In this document: piece by piece, positions 8,499-19,159 of the stretch
How the letters are laid out: each line of letters opens with the position of its first letter
How positions within the stretch are numbered: the first letter of the stretch is position 1
NCBI GenBank assembly: GCA_020633725.1
Contig: JACKDC010000001.1
Location: forward strand, 1 to 64,000
Length of the DNA stretch: 64,000 bases
Direction: 5' to 3'
Source of the DNA: Candidatus Latescibacterota bacterium
GTDB lineage: Bacteria > Krumholzibacteriota > Krumholzibacteriia > JACNKJ01
Made by a program: the position numbers and the translations under genes
The notes under the pieces: model-generated
Database searches by the model: none
Told to the model about the DNA's origin: nothing
Seen by the model: the letters and a program-made list of their open reading frames with translations, nothing else

Positions 8499-10360
8499 AG
8501 CAGAACCTCCTCCGGTTCGACGTCCTTGCTGTCCTGCGCCGGCTGCGCGGCGCCCGGCAGCGCCAGCGTGAAGTGGCTGCCACGGCCGGGGGCGCTCCTC
8601 ACGTCGATGCGGCCGCCGTGCAGATCGACGATGGCCTTGCAGAGGGCCAGGCCCAGCCCGAAACCCCGTGAGCCGAAGGCGTGCTTCCCCGAGCTGTGGT
8701 GCATGATGTCCCCGGCCTCGTAGAGCTTCTGGAAGATCCACTGCAGCTCGCCTGGCGGGATGCCGACGCCGCTGTCCTCCACGCCGAGCAGGGCGAGGCC
8801 GTCGCCGCGTCCCACGTGCACGCGGATGCGGCCGCCGTCGGGGGTGAAGCGGATGGCGTTGTCGAGCAGGCAAAGGAACGCCTGCTCCAGCCGCTCGCGA
8901 TCGGCGCGCGCATGGACGGGCGCGCCCGCCAGTTCCAGCTCGAGCGTCAGCTTGCGCTCGCCGAGCACGCGCTCCCGCAGGGCCGCGGCGCTTCGCGCCA
9001 GGGCGCCCAGTTCCACCGCGGCGAAGTCGAAGTCCTGCAGGCCCTGCTCGAAGGCCGAGAGGTCGAGCATGTTCTGCACCTGCTGGTTGAGGTCCATCAG
9101 GTGCCCCTTGATGCACTGGCTGGTCTCCTGGATACTCGCCGGGATCTCGCCTAGCGCGCCGCTGCCGATGAGATCGTTGAAGCCGGAGATGATCGTGAGC
9201 GGCGTCTTCAGCTCGTGGCCGGCCAGCGCGATGAAGTTGCTCTTGGTCTGATCGATGTTCTTGAGGTGGCGGATGTGGTCGCCGAGGGAACGCCGCATGG
9301 ACTCCACGCTGCGGCCGAGGGCGGCCACCTCGTCGTGGCCGGCGACGTCGACGGGCGCGTCGTAGTCGCCGCGCTCGATGGCGCCCGCCGCCTGCACCAG
9401 GCTGGACAGCGGCCCCGTGATGCTGCGCGCGACGGCGTAGCCCACGAGCAGCGTGAGCAGCACGCCCGCCAGCCCACCCAGCGCCAGCCGCTTCTCCAGT
9501 GTCAGGATCGGCGCGAGCTGGGCGCGCAGCTCGCGCGCGACGATCGCGTCGAAGCCCGCGTCGGGCTCCACGCCGCTGACCTGGATCCGCAAGCTCAAGT
9601 ACTCGGTGTCCCCGCGCCGCAGCGTGAACGCCTCGCTCTGCGCCACCGACTCCTGGGCGCCCGTCGAACGCGGCGCGGCGGCGGCCAGCGTCGCCGGCGC
9701 CGCCTGCAGGGGCGGCAGCGTGCTGACCAGCTCGCGGCCGTCGTGCACGAGGCTCAGCTCCGCGCCGGTGAGGCGCTTGACCTCGTGGACGAAGCTCTCG
9801 TCGAGCCAGGCCCCGATCCGCAGCACCGCCTCCTGTCGCCCGTTCACGACCACGGGGACGGCGGCCGCCACCACCAGGCGCCGCCCGGCGACGTAGAAGT
9901 CCGTCACCGCGCTGCCCGTCAGCGCCTCGCGCAGGCCGGCCGCGCCGTCGGCGGCGTCGGGGGGCGCGGGCTCGCCCGCGCGACCGACCCGGGCGACGGG
10001 ATGTCCGCCGGCGTCGACGATCTCCAGGAAGTCCGCTCCGGTGATGCGCAGGAAGTCGCGCGCCAGCTCCTCGAGCGTCGGCCCGAACTCGGGCCCGCGC
10101 TCCTCCAGGGGGATCGAGAACGGGGCGAAGAAGCGCGGATCGCGGGCGGTCACCCGGGCCATGGTGGCCAGCTCGCCCTTGCGGGTGCTCACGAGCTGCA
10201 CGACCACCGAGCCCGCGTCGGCCAGACTCTTGCGCACGTTGCTGCGCACGGCGCGCGTGGCGGTGACCAGCGTGCTGACGAGGAAGACGGCCAGCAGCGT
10301 GATCAGCGGGACCGTCGTGAAGAGGACGATGCGGGCGCGCAGGCTTCCGAAGCGCAGCAT
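8495..10360 (-). CDS. Membrane sensor histidine kinase (periplasmic sensor, HAMP, HisKA, HATPase)
   Basis: The 621-aa protein has an N-terminal helix (VLFTTVPLITLLAVFLVST), a periplasmic region of about 250 residues resembling a double-Cache sensor, and a second helix (LGGLAGVLLTLLVGYAVA). A HAMP domain follows, then the H-box ALAGHELKTPLTIISGF with the phospho-accepting His, N-box LLDNAIRFT, G1 GVEDSGVGIPPG and G2 GFGLGLALCKAIVDLHGG. It should autophosphorylate and pass phosphate to a response regulator, but none is adjacent, so it is an orphan kinase. It lies 15 bp after the cupredoxin gene and overlaps the barrel gene by 4 bp. It may sense something bound by, or changing with, the cupredoxin in the periplasm. 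Confidence 0.92.
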   Translation of the reverse strand: MLRFGSLRARIVLFTTVPLITLLAVFLVSTLVTATRAVRSNVRKSLADAGSVVVQLVSTRKGELATMARVTARDPRFFAPFSIPLEERGPEFGPTLEELARDFLRITGADFLEIVDAGGHPVARVGRAGEPAPPDAADGAAGLREALTGSAVTDFYVAGRRLVVAAAVPVVVNGRQEAVLRIGAWLDESFVHEVKRLTGAELSLVHDGRELVSTLPPLQAAPATLAAAAPRSTGAQESVAQSEAFTLRRGDTEYLSLRIQVSGVEPDAGFDAIVARELRAQLAPILTLEKRLALGGLAGVLLTLLVGYAVARSITGPLSSLVQAAGAIERGDYDAPVDVAGHDEVAALGRSVESMRRSLGDHIRHLKNIDQTKSNFIALAGHELKTPLTIISGFNDLIGSGALGEIPASIQETSQCIKGHLMDLNQQVQNMLDLSAFEQGLQDFDFAAVELGALARSAAALRERVLGERKLTLELELAGAPVHARADRERLEQAFLCLLDNAIRFTPDGGRIRVHVGRGDGLALLGVEDSGVGIPPGELQWIFQKLYEAGDIMHHSSGKHAFGSRGFGLGLALCKAIVDLHGGRIDVRSAPGRGSHFTLALPGAAQPAQDSKDVEPEEVLL

Positions 10361-10375
10361 GGCCGCTCCCGCCGC

Positions 10376-11131
10376 CTAGAGGCTCAGGTCGAGGCGGGTG
10401 TCGCCGTCGCCCAGGTGCACGCGCCGCTTGCTGCCGCCCAGCTCGGGATGCCAGAGGTGCAGCGTGTAGTCGCCCGGCGGCAGACCGCGAAAGCTGTAGT
10501 TGCCCGTCGCGTCCGGCTGCGTCACGAAGGGCGACGCCACCACCAGGATGTAGGCGCTCATGCTCGCGTGGATGTCGCAGAAGACCTTCACCAGGCCAGG
10601 CTCGTCGAAGCGCACGCTCTTGGACTTGCCCTTGCCGTAGTAGCCCAGGTCGAAGCGCTTCGTCTTCGAATAGGAGAAGACGTTGTGGAAGACGACGTCC
10701 TCGTTGGGGAACTCCACCGACGTCCCCACGCTCACCCCCAGCACGTGCGGCCGGAAGCTGCGATCGATCTGCGCGAGCTGGGGGGTGGCTTCCGGCGGCG
10801 CCGCGAGCTCGAGCCCCGGCGGCGCCTCGATGTAGAGCACGAGGTCCTGGGGGCCGTCCCCGCCGTGCGTCGCGTGGCCGTCGTGGGCGGAGGTCGCCGA
10901 GCCGATCTCCCCGGGGTAGGGGCTGAAGCCGGCCTCCTCGGGTGGCGCGGCGACGCCCAGGGTGACGTGACCGCTCAGGCTGGCGGCGCCGGCCTGGCCC
11001 GCGACCAGCAGCGCCGCGGCGAAGGCTGCCAGACCCGGCAGGATTTGCCGCCCGCGCGAGGAGCGCGCCGGGCGATTGCATCGGGGATCACGGTGTTTTG
11101 TGGCCATGGTGGACGAGATCGCAAGGGCCAT
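10376..11131 (-). CDS. Secreted cupredoxin (plastocyanin-like) domain protein
   Basis: The 251-aa protein has an N-terminal signal segment (LPGLAAFAAALLVAGQAGAA). Its centre is a cupredoxin: VEFPNEDVVFHNVFS carries the first His ligand, and LVKVFCDIHASMSAYILV carries the Cys, second His and Met of a type 1 copper site. A carboxypeptidase-regulatory-like beta domain follows (DATGNYSFRGLPPGDYTLHLW). The family resembles plastocyanin/MauL-like copper proteins that act in the periplasm in electron transfer or copper handling. ATG 11131 is preceded by GAGGCGAAGG; a second in-frame ATG at 11107 has no ribosome site. A MITE-like element inserted 12 bp upstream now separates the gene from its former promoter region. 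First gene of a three-gene operon. Confidence 0.85.
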   Translation of the reverse strand: MALAISSTMATKHRDPRCNRPARSSRGRQILPGLAAFAAALLVAGQAGAASLSGHVTLGVAAPPEEAGFSPYPGEIGSATSAHDGHATHGGDGPQDLVLYIEAPPGLELAAPPEATPQLAQIDRSFRPHVLGVSVGTSVEFPNEDVVFHNVFSYSKTKRFDLGYYGKGKSKSVRFDEPGLVKVFCDIHASMSAYILVVASPFVTQPDATGNYSFRGLPPGDYTLHLWHPELGGSKRRVHLGDGDTRLDLSL

Positions 11132-11134
11132 GCC

Positions 11135-11143
11135 TTCGCCTCA
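11135..11143. repeat. Left target-site duplication of the MITE-like element
   Basis: TTCGCCTCA, repeated exactly at 11282-11290, directly flanks the left inverted repeat. It contains the likely Shine-Dalgarno of the minus-strand cupredoxin gene. Confidence 0.85.
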
Positions 11144-11281
11144 CCTTGTGCCGCCGAGATTGTGCCTCAGCTTTCGCTACCCAGATCTTGGGGTGTGAAC
11201 GACGTCTACACCCCGAATGCAGTAGCTCCGTGCTCTGCTGCGGCGCTTAGGTGCTCAAGACACAATTTCGGCGGCACAAGG
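11144..11281. mobile_element. 138-bp MITE-like non-autonomous element
   Basis: The ends are 21-bp inverted repeats: CCTTGTGCCGCCGAGATTGT + G at 11144-11164 and its complement at 11261-11281, matching at 20 of 21 positions. The identical 9-bp sequence TTCGCCTCA flanks both ends as a target-site duplication. The interior has no open frame and holds a hairpin GGGGTGT/ACACCCC (11190-11196 and 11208-11214). Terminal repeats plus a duplication of fixed size are the signature of transposition by a DDE transposase acting in trans. Nine-base duplications occur in, for example, IS1-, IS4- and IS5-type families, but the family cannot be assigned. No second copy was seen in this window. Confidence 0.85.
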
Positions 11282-11290
11282 TTCGCCTCA
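11282..11290. repeat. Right target-site duplication of the MITE-like element
   Basis: TTCGCCTCA, identical to 11135-11143 and directly abutting the right inverted repeat. Confidence 0.85.
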
Positions 11291-11440
11291 CGCAGCGGAA
11301 CACGCGCGTTCGTGGCCTCCCCCGAAAGCGCAACAATCGTGTGACAGATCTGGGATATCGGGGATTCCCCTCAAGCGCCGCCTCCCCCCAACCGACCACC
11401 TAAACAACGCGCAGCGTGCGCGAACCGCGGAGGCGTCTGC
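11291..11440. other. Remainder of the divergent intergenic region
   Basis: Before the MITE inserted, this stretch would have been the shared control region of the cupredoxin operon (minus) and the HD-GYP gene (plus). It contains a short palindrome GGGGATTCCCC near 11359, but I could not identify a convincing promoter. A GCGGAGGCG ribosome site lies just before 11441. Confidence 0.5.
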
Positions 11441-12601
11441 ATGCACGATCCCAACGATCGATCGGGCCGTCGACCCGGCGAGGACGGCGGAAGCCTGGGC
11501 GTCCTCACCGAGGATCGGCGCCAGGTCGAGCGCCGGATCGACGCGGCCGTGGCGGACCTCGCCGAGCCCGACCTTGCCGTCCCGCCGCCTGCTCCGGACA
11601 GCCTCCCGCGCGAGTCCCCGAGCCCCGGGCGCCCGTCGCCGCGCGCGGGCAACCTGCGCGCGCGTCTGGAAGAAGTGAACAAGGAGCTCTGGATCCTGCT
11701 CACCCTGCTGGTGCTGGCGGGCGCGATCAATCTGCTGCTCACCGGACGGCAGATGCTCCTCGGCCTCTACACCCTGCCCACGCTCTACTCGGCGTATCAC
11801 TTCGGCCGACGCCACGCGGTGCTGACGGCGGTGGCGAGCGCCTTCCTCGTCGCGCTGATGGCGCGCCTCAACCCGGCGCTCTTCGCCGAGACGCCCAGCT
11901 CGCTGGCCGTGAGCGGGGAGACCCTGCAGCTCCTGGCCTGGGGCGGGATCCTGGTGCTCACCGCCTACGCCATGGGCACGCTGCACGAGAAGCACGCGCG
12001 GCGCATGGTCGAGCTGCGCGAGACCTACCAGGGCCTGCTGCTCATCCTGCGGCAGTTCGTCGCCAAGGACACCTTCACGGAGAACCACAGCTACAGGGTC
12101 TCCGTCTACGGCGCGAACATCGCCATGCAGATGGGCCTGCCGGCGCATCGCGTGGAGGATCTGCGCGCGGCCGCGCTGCTGCACGACATCGGCAAGCTGG
12201 AGCTGAGCCGCGAGCTGCTCTACAAGGCCAGCAAGCTCACGGCGGACGAGTACGAGGAGATGAAAACCCACCTCGACCGCGGCGTGGACTTCCTCCAGCC
12301 GGTGGGGGGCTCGCTGCAGCGGGTGATTCCCATCATCCTGGCGCATCACGACCGCTTCGATGGATCGGGCTACCGGCCGACGAAGGAGCAGGAGATCCCG
12401 CTGGAGGCGCGGATCATCGCGGTGGCGGATGTCTTCGACTCGCTCACCAGCGACCGGCCCTACCGCAAGGCGATGTCGCCCTTCGAGGCGAAGGAGATCA
12501 TCGAGAAGGGCGCGGGCAGCGACTTCGACCCCGCCGTGGTGACGGCCTTCCGCGCCGCCTTCCAGCGCGGCCTCATGGAAGTGCCGCACGTGGTCGTCTA
12601 G
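11441..12601 (+). CDS. Membrane-anchored HD-GYP-like phosphodiesterase
   Basis: The 386-aa protein has a Pro/Arg-rich cytoplasmic N terminus (1-70), three or four membrane helices (about 80-185: LWILLTLLVLAGAINLLL, VLTAVASAFLVALMA, LLAWGGILVLTAYAMG) and a C-terminal HD domain (about 205-375). Metal-binding signatures are LLHDIGKLE and AHHDRFDGSGYRP. HD-GYP proteins hydrolyse cyclic di-GMP. Here the hallmark tripeptide reads GYR followed by Pro rather than GYP, so catalytic activity is uncertain although the HD residues are intact. ATG 11441 has GGAGG upstream. The neighbour typA is convergent, ending 8 bp away. Probably a signalling protein of motility or biofilm control. Confidence 0.87.
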   Translation: MHDPNDRSGRRPGEDGGSLGVLTEDRRQVERRIDAAVADLAEPDLAVPPPAPDSLPRESPSPGRPSPRAGNLRARLEEVNKELWILLTLLVLAGAINLLLTGRQMLLGLYTLPTLYSAYHFGRRHAVLTAVASAFLVALMARLNPALFAETPSSLAVSGETLQLLAWGGILVLTAYAMGTLHEKHARRMVELRETYQGLLLILRQFVAKDTFTENHSYRVSVYGANIAMQMGLPAHRVEDLRAAALLHDIGKLELSRELLYKASKLTADEYEEMKTHLDRGVDFLQPVGGSLQRVIPIILAHHDRFDGSGYRPTKEQEIPLEARIIAVADVFDSLTSDRPYRKAMSPFEAKEIIEKGAGSDFDPAVVTAFRAAFQRGLMEVPHVVV

Positions 12602-12609
12602 CGCGGCGG

Positions 12610-14439
<1,830 letters not shown>

Positions 14440-14470
14440 GGCGCTTTCCTGGTTCGTGGGCGAGCGGCGT

Positions 14471-14499
14471 AATGTGGTCTCGGTTCGGCGCGGCGTCAA
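14471..14499 (-). promoter_or_regulatory. Candidate promoter of typA
   Basis: On the minus strand, TTGACG (14499-14494), a 17-bp spacer and CACATT (14476-14471), leaving a leader of about 25-30 nt before ATG 14439. The -10 is weak. Confidence 0.45.
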
Positions 14500-14508
14500 G
14501 CCCGCCCC

Positions 14509-14537
14509 TGGCCCGGCCACCGGGCCTGTGCTAGGCT
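14509..14537 (+). promoter_or_regulatory. Candidate promoter of the NtrYX-like operon (extended -10)
   Basis: Extended -10 TGCTAGGCT (14529-14537) with only a weak -35 (TGGCCC). It leaves a leader of roughly 20 nt before the GTG start at 14565. Confidence 0.45.
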
Positions 14538-14564
14538 GCCGGCGGTCCAGCCTCGGGGGTTCGC

Positions 14565-16004
14565 GTGCAGCGCCGCCTCTTCCTGCTCTTTCTCCTCCTG
14601 TCCTTCCTGCCGGCCCTGGCGCTCCTGGGCGTGAACTGGCGCATGAGCCAGCGCCTCCTGGACACGCTGGACAGCCCGGGGATGGCCCAGGCCACCGAGA
14701 GCGCGCTCGGCCTGGCGCGCTCCACCCTGGAGCGCGAGAAGGCGGGCGCCCTGGCCAGGGCGCAGGCCATGGCGGCGGCCCGCGCCGCGGGTCTCGCGCC
14801 GGCGCTCGAGCCCGGCGCCGCCTGGCGTCTGCCGGGCGGCCCGGTGGAGGGCCCGGATTCCCTGGCGACGCTGCTCGCCGGCCTGGGGCCCGCCGAGTCG
14901 CCCGCGCCGGGGCAGGTGGCGAGCCTGGAGCTCGGGGGGCGCCGCTATCTGCTGGCGGCCGCCGGCGCGGGCGAGGGCGCGCTGCTGCTCCTCGAGCCGC
15001 TGGATCCTGCCCTTGCGGACGCCCTGGCCCGCGTAGCCGCCGGCAGCGGGCGGCAGCGGCAGCTCCGGGGCGTCTATCGCCAGTTCCTGCGCAGCGACGC
15101 CGTGCTCACGCTGATCGTGCTCGGCGCGGCCCTGCTGATTCTCGCGCTCTGGCTCTCCCGTCGCCTGGCGCGCCAGCTCGCGGCGCCGCTGGCCGAGCTC
15201 GTGCGCGGGACGGAGCGCATCGCCGCGGGCGATCTGGAACACCGCGTGACGGCCCCCGCCAAGGACGAGCTCGCCGAGCTGGTGCGCGCCTTCAACGGCA
15301 TGGGCGAGCAGCTCCAGCGCAGCCGCGACGAGCGCTTGCGCGCCGAGCGCGTGGCCGCTTGGCAGGGCGTGGCGCGCCGGCTGGCGCACGAGATCAAGAA
15401 CCCGCTCACGCCGATCACCCTCGCCATGCACCGCATCGAGCGCCGCAGCGAGGACCCCGCCGTGCGCGAGAGCATCGCCGCGGTGCTCGAGGAGACGGCC
15501 AACCTGCAGCGCCTCGCCGACGAGTTCTCGCAGTTCGCGCGCCTGCCCGCTCCGGCGCCCGAGCCCGTGGACCTGCGCGCGCTCCTGGCCGGCGTGGTGG
15601 AGCTCTACCTCCCGGCGGAGCGCTGCCGAGCGCGCTGGGAGGGGTGGCCGGAGACGCTGCGCGTCAGCGGCGATCCGGGGCAGCTGCGGCAGGCCCTGGG
15701 CAACCTGGTCAAGAACGCCGCGGAGGCGATGGGGGCCGGCGGCGCGCTGACCCTGCGCTACGCGCCGCTCGCGGACGTCCACCGCATCGATCTCGAGGAC
15801 GAAGGCCCCGGCCTCGAGGGCGACCCCGAACGTCTCTTCGAGCCCTACGTCACCCACAAGGCCACGGGCACCGGGCTGGGGCTGGCCGTGGCGCGCAAGA
15901 TCGTGGAAGATCATGGCGGGCGGCTGAGCGCGGCGTCCCTGGACCCGCCCGCCCACGGCGCGCGCCTGCGCGTCGAGCTGCCGCGCGGCGAACCCGCAGC
16001 CTAG
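14565..16004 (+). CDS. NtrY-like membrane sensor histidine kinase
   Basis: The 479-aa protein has an N-terminal helix (LFLLFLLLSFLPALALLGV), a periplasmic region of about 145 residues, and a second helix (VLTLIVLGAALLILALWLS). A HAMP domain follows (AAPLAELVRGTERIAAGDLE), then H-box RRLAHEIKNPLTPITLAMHR, N-box NLVKNAAEAMG, and G boxes DEGPGLEGD and GTGLGLAVARKIVEDHGG. The HEIKNPLTPI form is typical of NtrY/NtrB-class kinases. It starts with GTG preceded by CTCGGGGG. The cognate NtrX-like regulator begins 7 bp after the stop. In related systems the pair responds to nitrogen, redox or envelope state; here the following genes suggest an envelope or glycan role. Confidence 0.92.
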   Translation: MQRRLFLLFLLLSFLPALALLGVNWRMSQRLLDTLDSPGMAQATESALGLARSTLEREKAGALARAQAMAAARAAGLAPALEPGAAWRLPGGPVEGPDSLATLLAGLGPAESPAPGQVASLELGGRRYLLAAAGAGEGALLLLEPLDPALADALARVAAGSGRQRQLRGVYRQFLRSDAVLTLIVLGAALLILALWLSRRLARQLAAPLAELVRGTERIAAGDLEHRVTAPAKDELAELVRAFNGMGEQLQRSRDERLRAERVAAWQGVARRLAHEIKNPLTPITLAMHRIERRSEDPAVRESIAAVLEETANLQRLADEFSQFARLPAPAPEPVDLRALLAGVVELYLPAERCRARWEGWPETLRVSGDPGQLRQALGNLVKNAAEAMGAGGALTLRYAPLADVHRIDLEDEGPGLEGDPERLFEPYVTHKATGTGLGLAVARKIVEDHGGRLSAASLDPPAHGARLRVELPRGEPAA

Positions 16005-16011
16005 GAGCGCG

Positions 16012-17355
<1,344 letters not shown>

Positions 17356-17418
17356 GTGTGTTCCGGAAACATCGGGGCGATGTGCGCGGCACACGCCGTG
17401 GGGGCGTGGCAACCGGTG

Positions 17419-17446
17419 TTGTCACTTTCAATGTCGGCGATAACAT
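17419..17446 (+). promoter_or_regulatory. Candidate sigma70 promoter of the Omp85-fusion gene
   Basis: TTGTCA (17419-17424), a 16-bp spacer and TAACAT (17441-17446), about 110 bp upstream of ATG 17558. It would allow transcription separate from the kinase/regulator pair. Confidence 0.5.
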
Positions 17447-17557
17447 GCTGGCAATGCATCGCTTGAGCGATCGTCCGAACGGTCGTGCGGCACGGCGCGC
17501 CGCTTGCCCTGGGGAAGGTGGAGACGCACTCGCCACCCACCACCCGGGAGTCCGATC

Positions 17558-19159
17558 ATGAGACGCCTCGCCCGACTCGCCCTCGCCCTGATGCTGGTCA
17601 CCCTGGCCGCCCCCCTGGCCCACGCCGTCCGCGTGGTCGACGAGCCCGACGTCAGCCCGCCCTGGTGGGCCGAGGTCAAGGATGAGTGGGATCGCGCCTG
17701 GGAGGACGCCTGGTCCCGCGACCGCCACGAGGACCCCTGGCTCCAGGAGGAGGACGACGACTGGGCCTTCGACGGCCCCAGCGCCGCGGCCGGCACCGTC
17801 CGCTTCCGCTACCGCGACGCCGGCTACACGGCCGTCGAGCTCACCGGCGACTGGATCGAGTGGGGGACCGTACCGCTCGCCTTCGACGAGGAGGCCGGCC
17901 TCTGGGAGGCCTCCGTGGACGTCGGCCCGGGGCGGCACTACTACCGCTTCATCGTCAGCGACGGCGAGGGCGAGTGGGAGGCCATCGACCCCGAGGGCGG
18001 CGGCGCCACCCGCCTGGACGATCGCGGCTGGGTGAGCGTCCTGGAGATGGGCAACCGCGGCATCCGTCTCCACGTGCGCGACGAGCGCCGGGAGCGCTGG
18101 CGCATCAACCGCGAGTTCGAGGTGGACTACGGCGACGAGGACGCGGGGCTGTCCTATCAGCGCGTGGACGGGCTCGTCCTCGGCTTCATGCCGGACTACA
18201 TCGGCAGCACCGACTTCGAGCCCTCGGTGAAGGGGCAGGTGGCCTACGGCTTCGAGAGCGAGCGCTGGACCCTGGGCGTCACGCTGCTCCAGCCGCTGGC
18301 GCCGCGCAACCGAGCCTGGTTCAAGGCGCGGGCGTACACGGGCACGGGCTACGCGCAGCGCACGGGGATCGGCGACGGCGAGAACACCCTGGCGGCGGTA
18401 TTCTTCCGCGAGGACTACCGCGACTACTACGAGCGCGAGGGCGCGTCGTTCAGCGTGGTGACGCGCGCGCTGCCCTGGCTGCGCGCGGAGGTCGGCCTGC
18501 GCAGCGAGGACCACGCCTCGCTGGCCAACACGGCCACCTGGTCGGTGCGCAGGGGAAGCTTCCGTCCCAACCTGCCGGTGGACGAGGGCACGCTGCGCAG
18601 TGTCTACAGCGTGCTGCGCCTGGGCAGCAGCCACAACTACCTGGAACTGGGCTGGGAGCGCGCGGGCGACGACGTCCTCGGCGGCGACTTCGATTTCTCG
18701 CTGGCCGAGGCCACCTGGCGCAGCCGTCTGCCCATGGGACCGCGCCAGCGCCTGGACCTGCGCGTCGCCGGCGGCAGCAATCTGCGCGGCACGCTGCCGC
18801 TGCAGCGACGCTACCTGCCCGGCGGGCTCGGCACCGTGCGCGGCTTCGACTACCAGTCGCTGGTCGTGCCCGATCCGGCCGACTCCGGCCTCGAGCCGGC
18901 GCGCTACGGCGGCGAGCGCATGCTGCTGGCCAACCTGGAGTACGGCTTCGAGGTGGACAGCGACGTCACGCTCTACGGCCTCTACGACACGGGCCTGGCC
19001 TGGGCGGACCGCGACGCGGACGTCCACCTGAACGACCTTCGCGACAGCGCGGGCCTCGGCATCGGCTTCGACGACGACCAGCTGCGCATCAACGTCATGC
19101 GCCCGCTGGACGAGGACGCCGACCTGGTCTGGGAGCTCCGCGTGGAGCACGCCTTCTGA
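17558..19159 (+). CDS. Omp85/BamA-family outer-membrane barrel with N-terminal CBM48-like domain
   Basis: The 533-aa protein has a signal peptide (1-23). After an acidic, Trp-rich linker comes a glycogen-binding/CBM48-like beta-sandwich (about 75-150): VRFRYRDAGYTAVELTGDWI, a Trp-containing turn and RHYYRFIVSDGEGEW. The rest is a 16-strand-type barrel of the Omp85 surface-antigen class, with YLPGGLGTVRGFDYQSLV (the VRGF lid-loop motif) and LLANLEYGFEVDSDVTLYG, ending in VEHAF with terminal Phe. ATG 17558 begins the signal peptide and has GGGAG upstream. Omp85 proteins insert or export outer-membrane proteins and normally carry POTRA domains; here a carbohydrate-binding-like domain takes that place. 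The next genes encode a DUF4390 protein (overlapping start) and GlgX. Confidence 0.8.
   Translation: MRRLARLALALMLVTLAAPLAHAVRVVDEPDVSPPWWAEVKDEWDRAWEDAWSRDRHEDPWLQEEDDDWAFDGPSAAAGTVRFRYRDAGYTAVELTGDWIEWGTVPLAFDEEAGLWEASVDVGPGRHYYRFIVSDGEGEWEAIDPEGGGATRLDDRGWVSVLEMGNRGIRLHVRDERRERWRINREFEVDYGDEDAGLSYQRVDGLVLGFMPDYIGSTDFEPSVKGQVAYGFESERWTLGVTLLQPLAPRNRAWFKARAYTGTGYAQRTGIGDGENTLAAVFFREDYRDYYEREGASFSVVTRALPWLRAEVGLRSEDHASLANTATWSVRRGSFRPNLPVDEGTLRSVYSVLRLGSSHNYLELGWERAGDDVLGGDFDFSLAEATWRSRLPMGPRQRLDLRVAGGSNLRGTLPLQRRYLPGGLGTVRGFDYQSLVVPDPADSGLEPARYGGERMLLANLEYGFEVDSDVTLYGLYDTGLAWADRDADVHLNDLRDSAGLGIGFDDDQLRINVMRPLDEDADLVWELRVEHAF

Noticed and set aside
11190..11214. GGGGTGT ... ACACCCC hairpin as an independent operator or terminator
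   Set aside because: It lies in the middle of the MITE-like element with no T-run, so it is better read as internal structure of that element.
17408..17424. Possible sigma54 promoter TGGCAACCGGTGTTGT downstream of the NtrX-like regulator
   Set aside because: The TTG is one base too far from the GG (needs exact 10-bp spacing between GG and GC), and the -12 GC reads GT. A sigma70-like promoter overlaps the same region.
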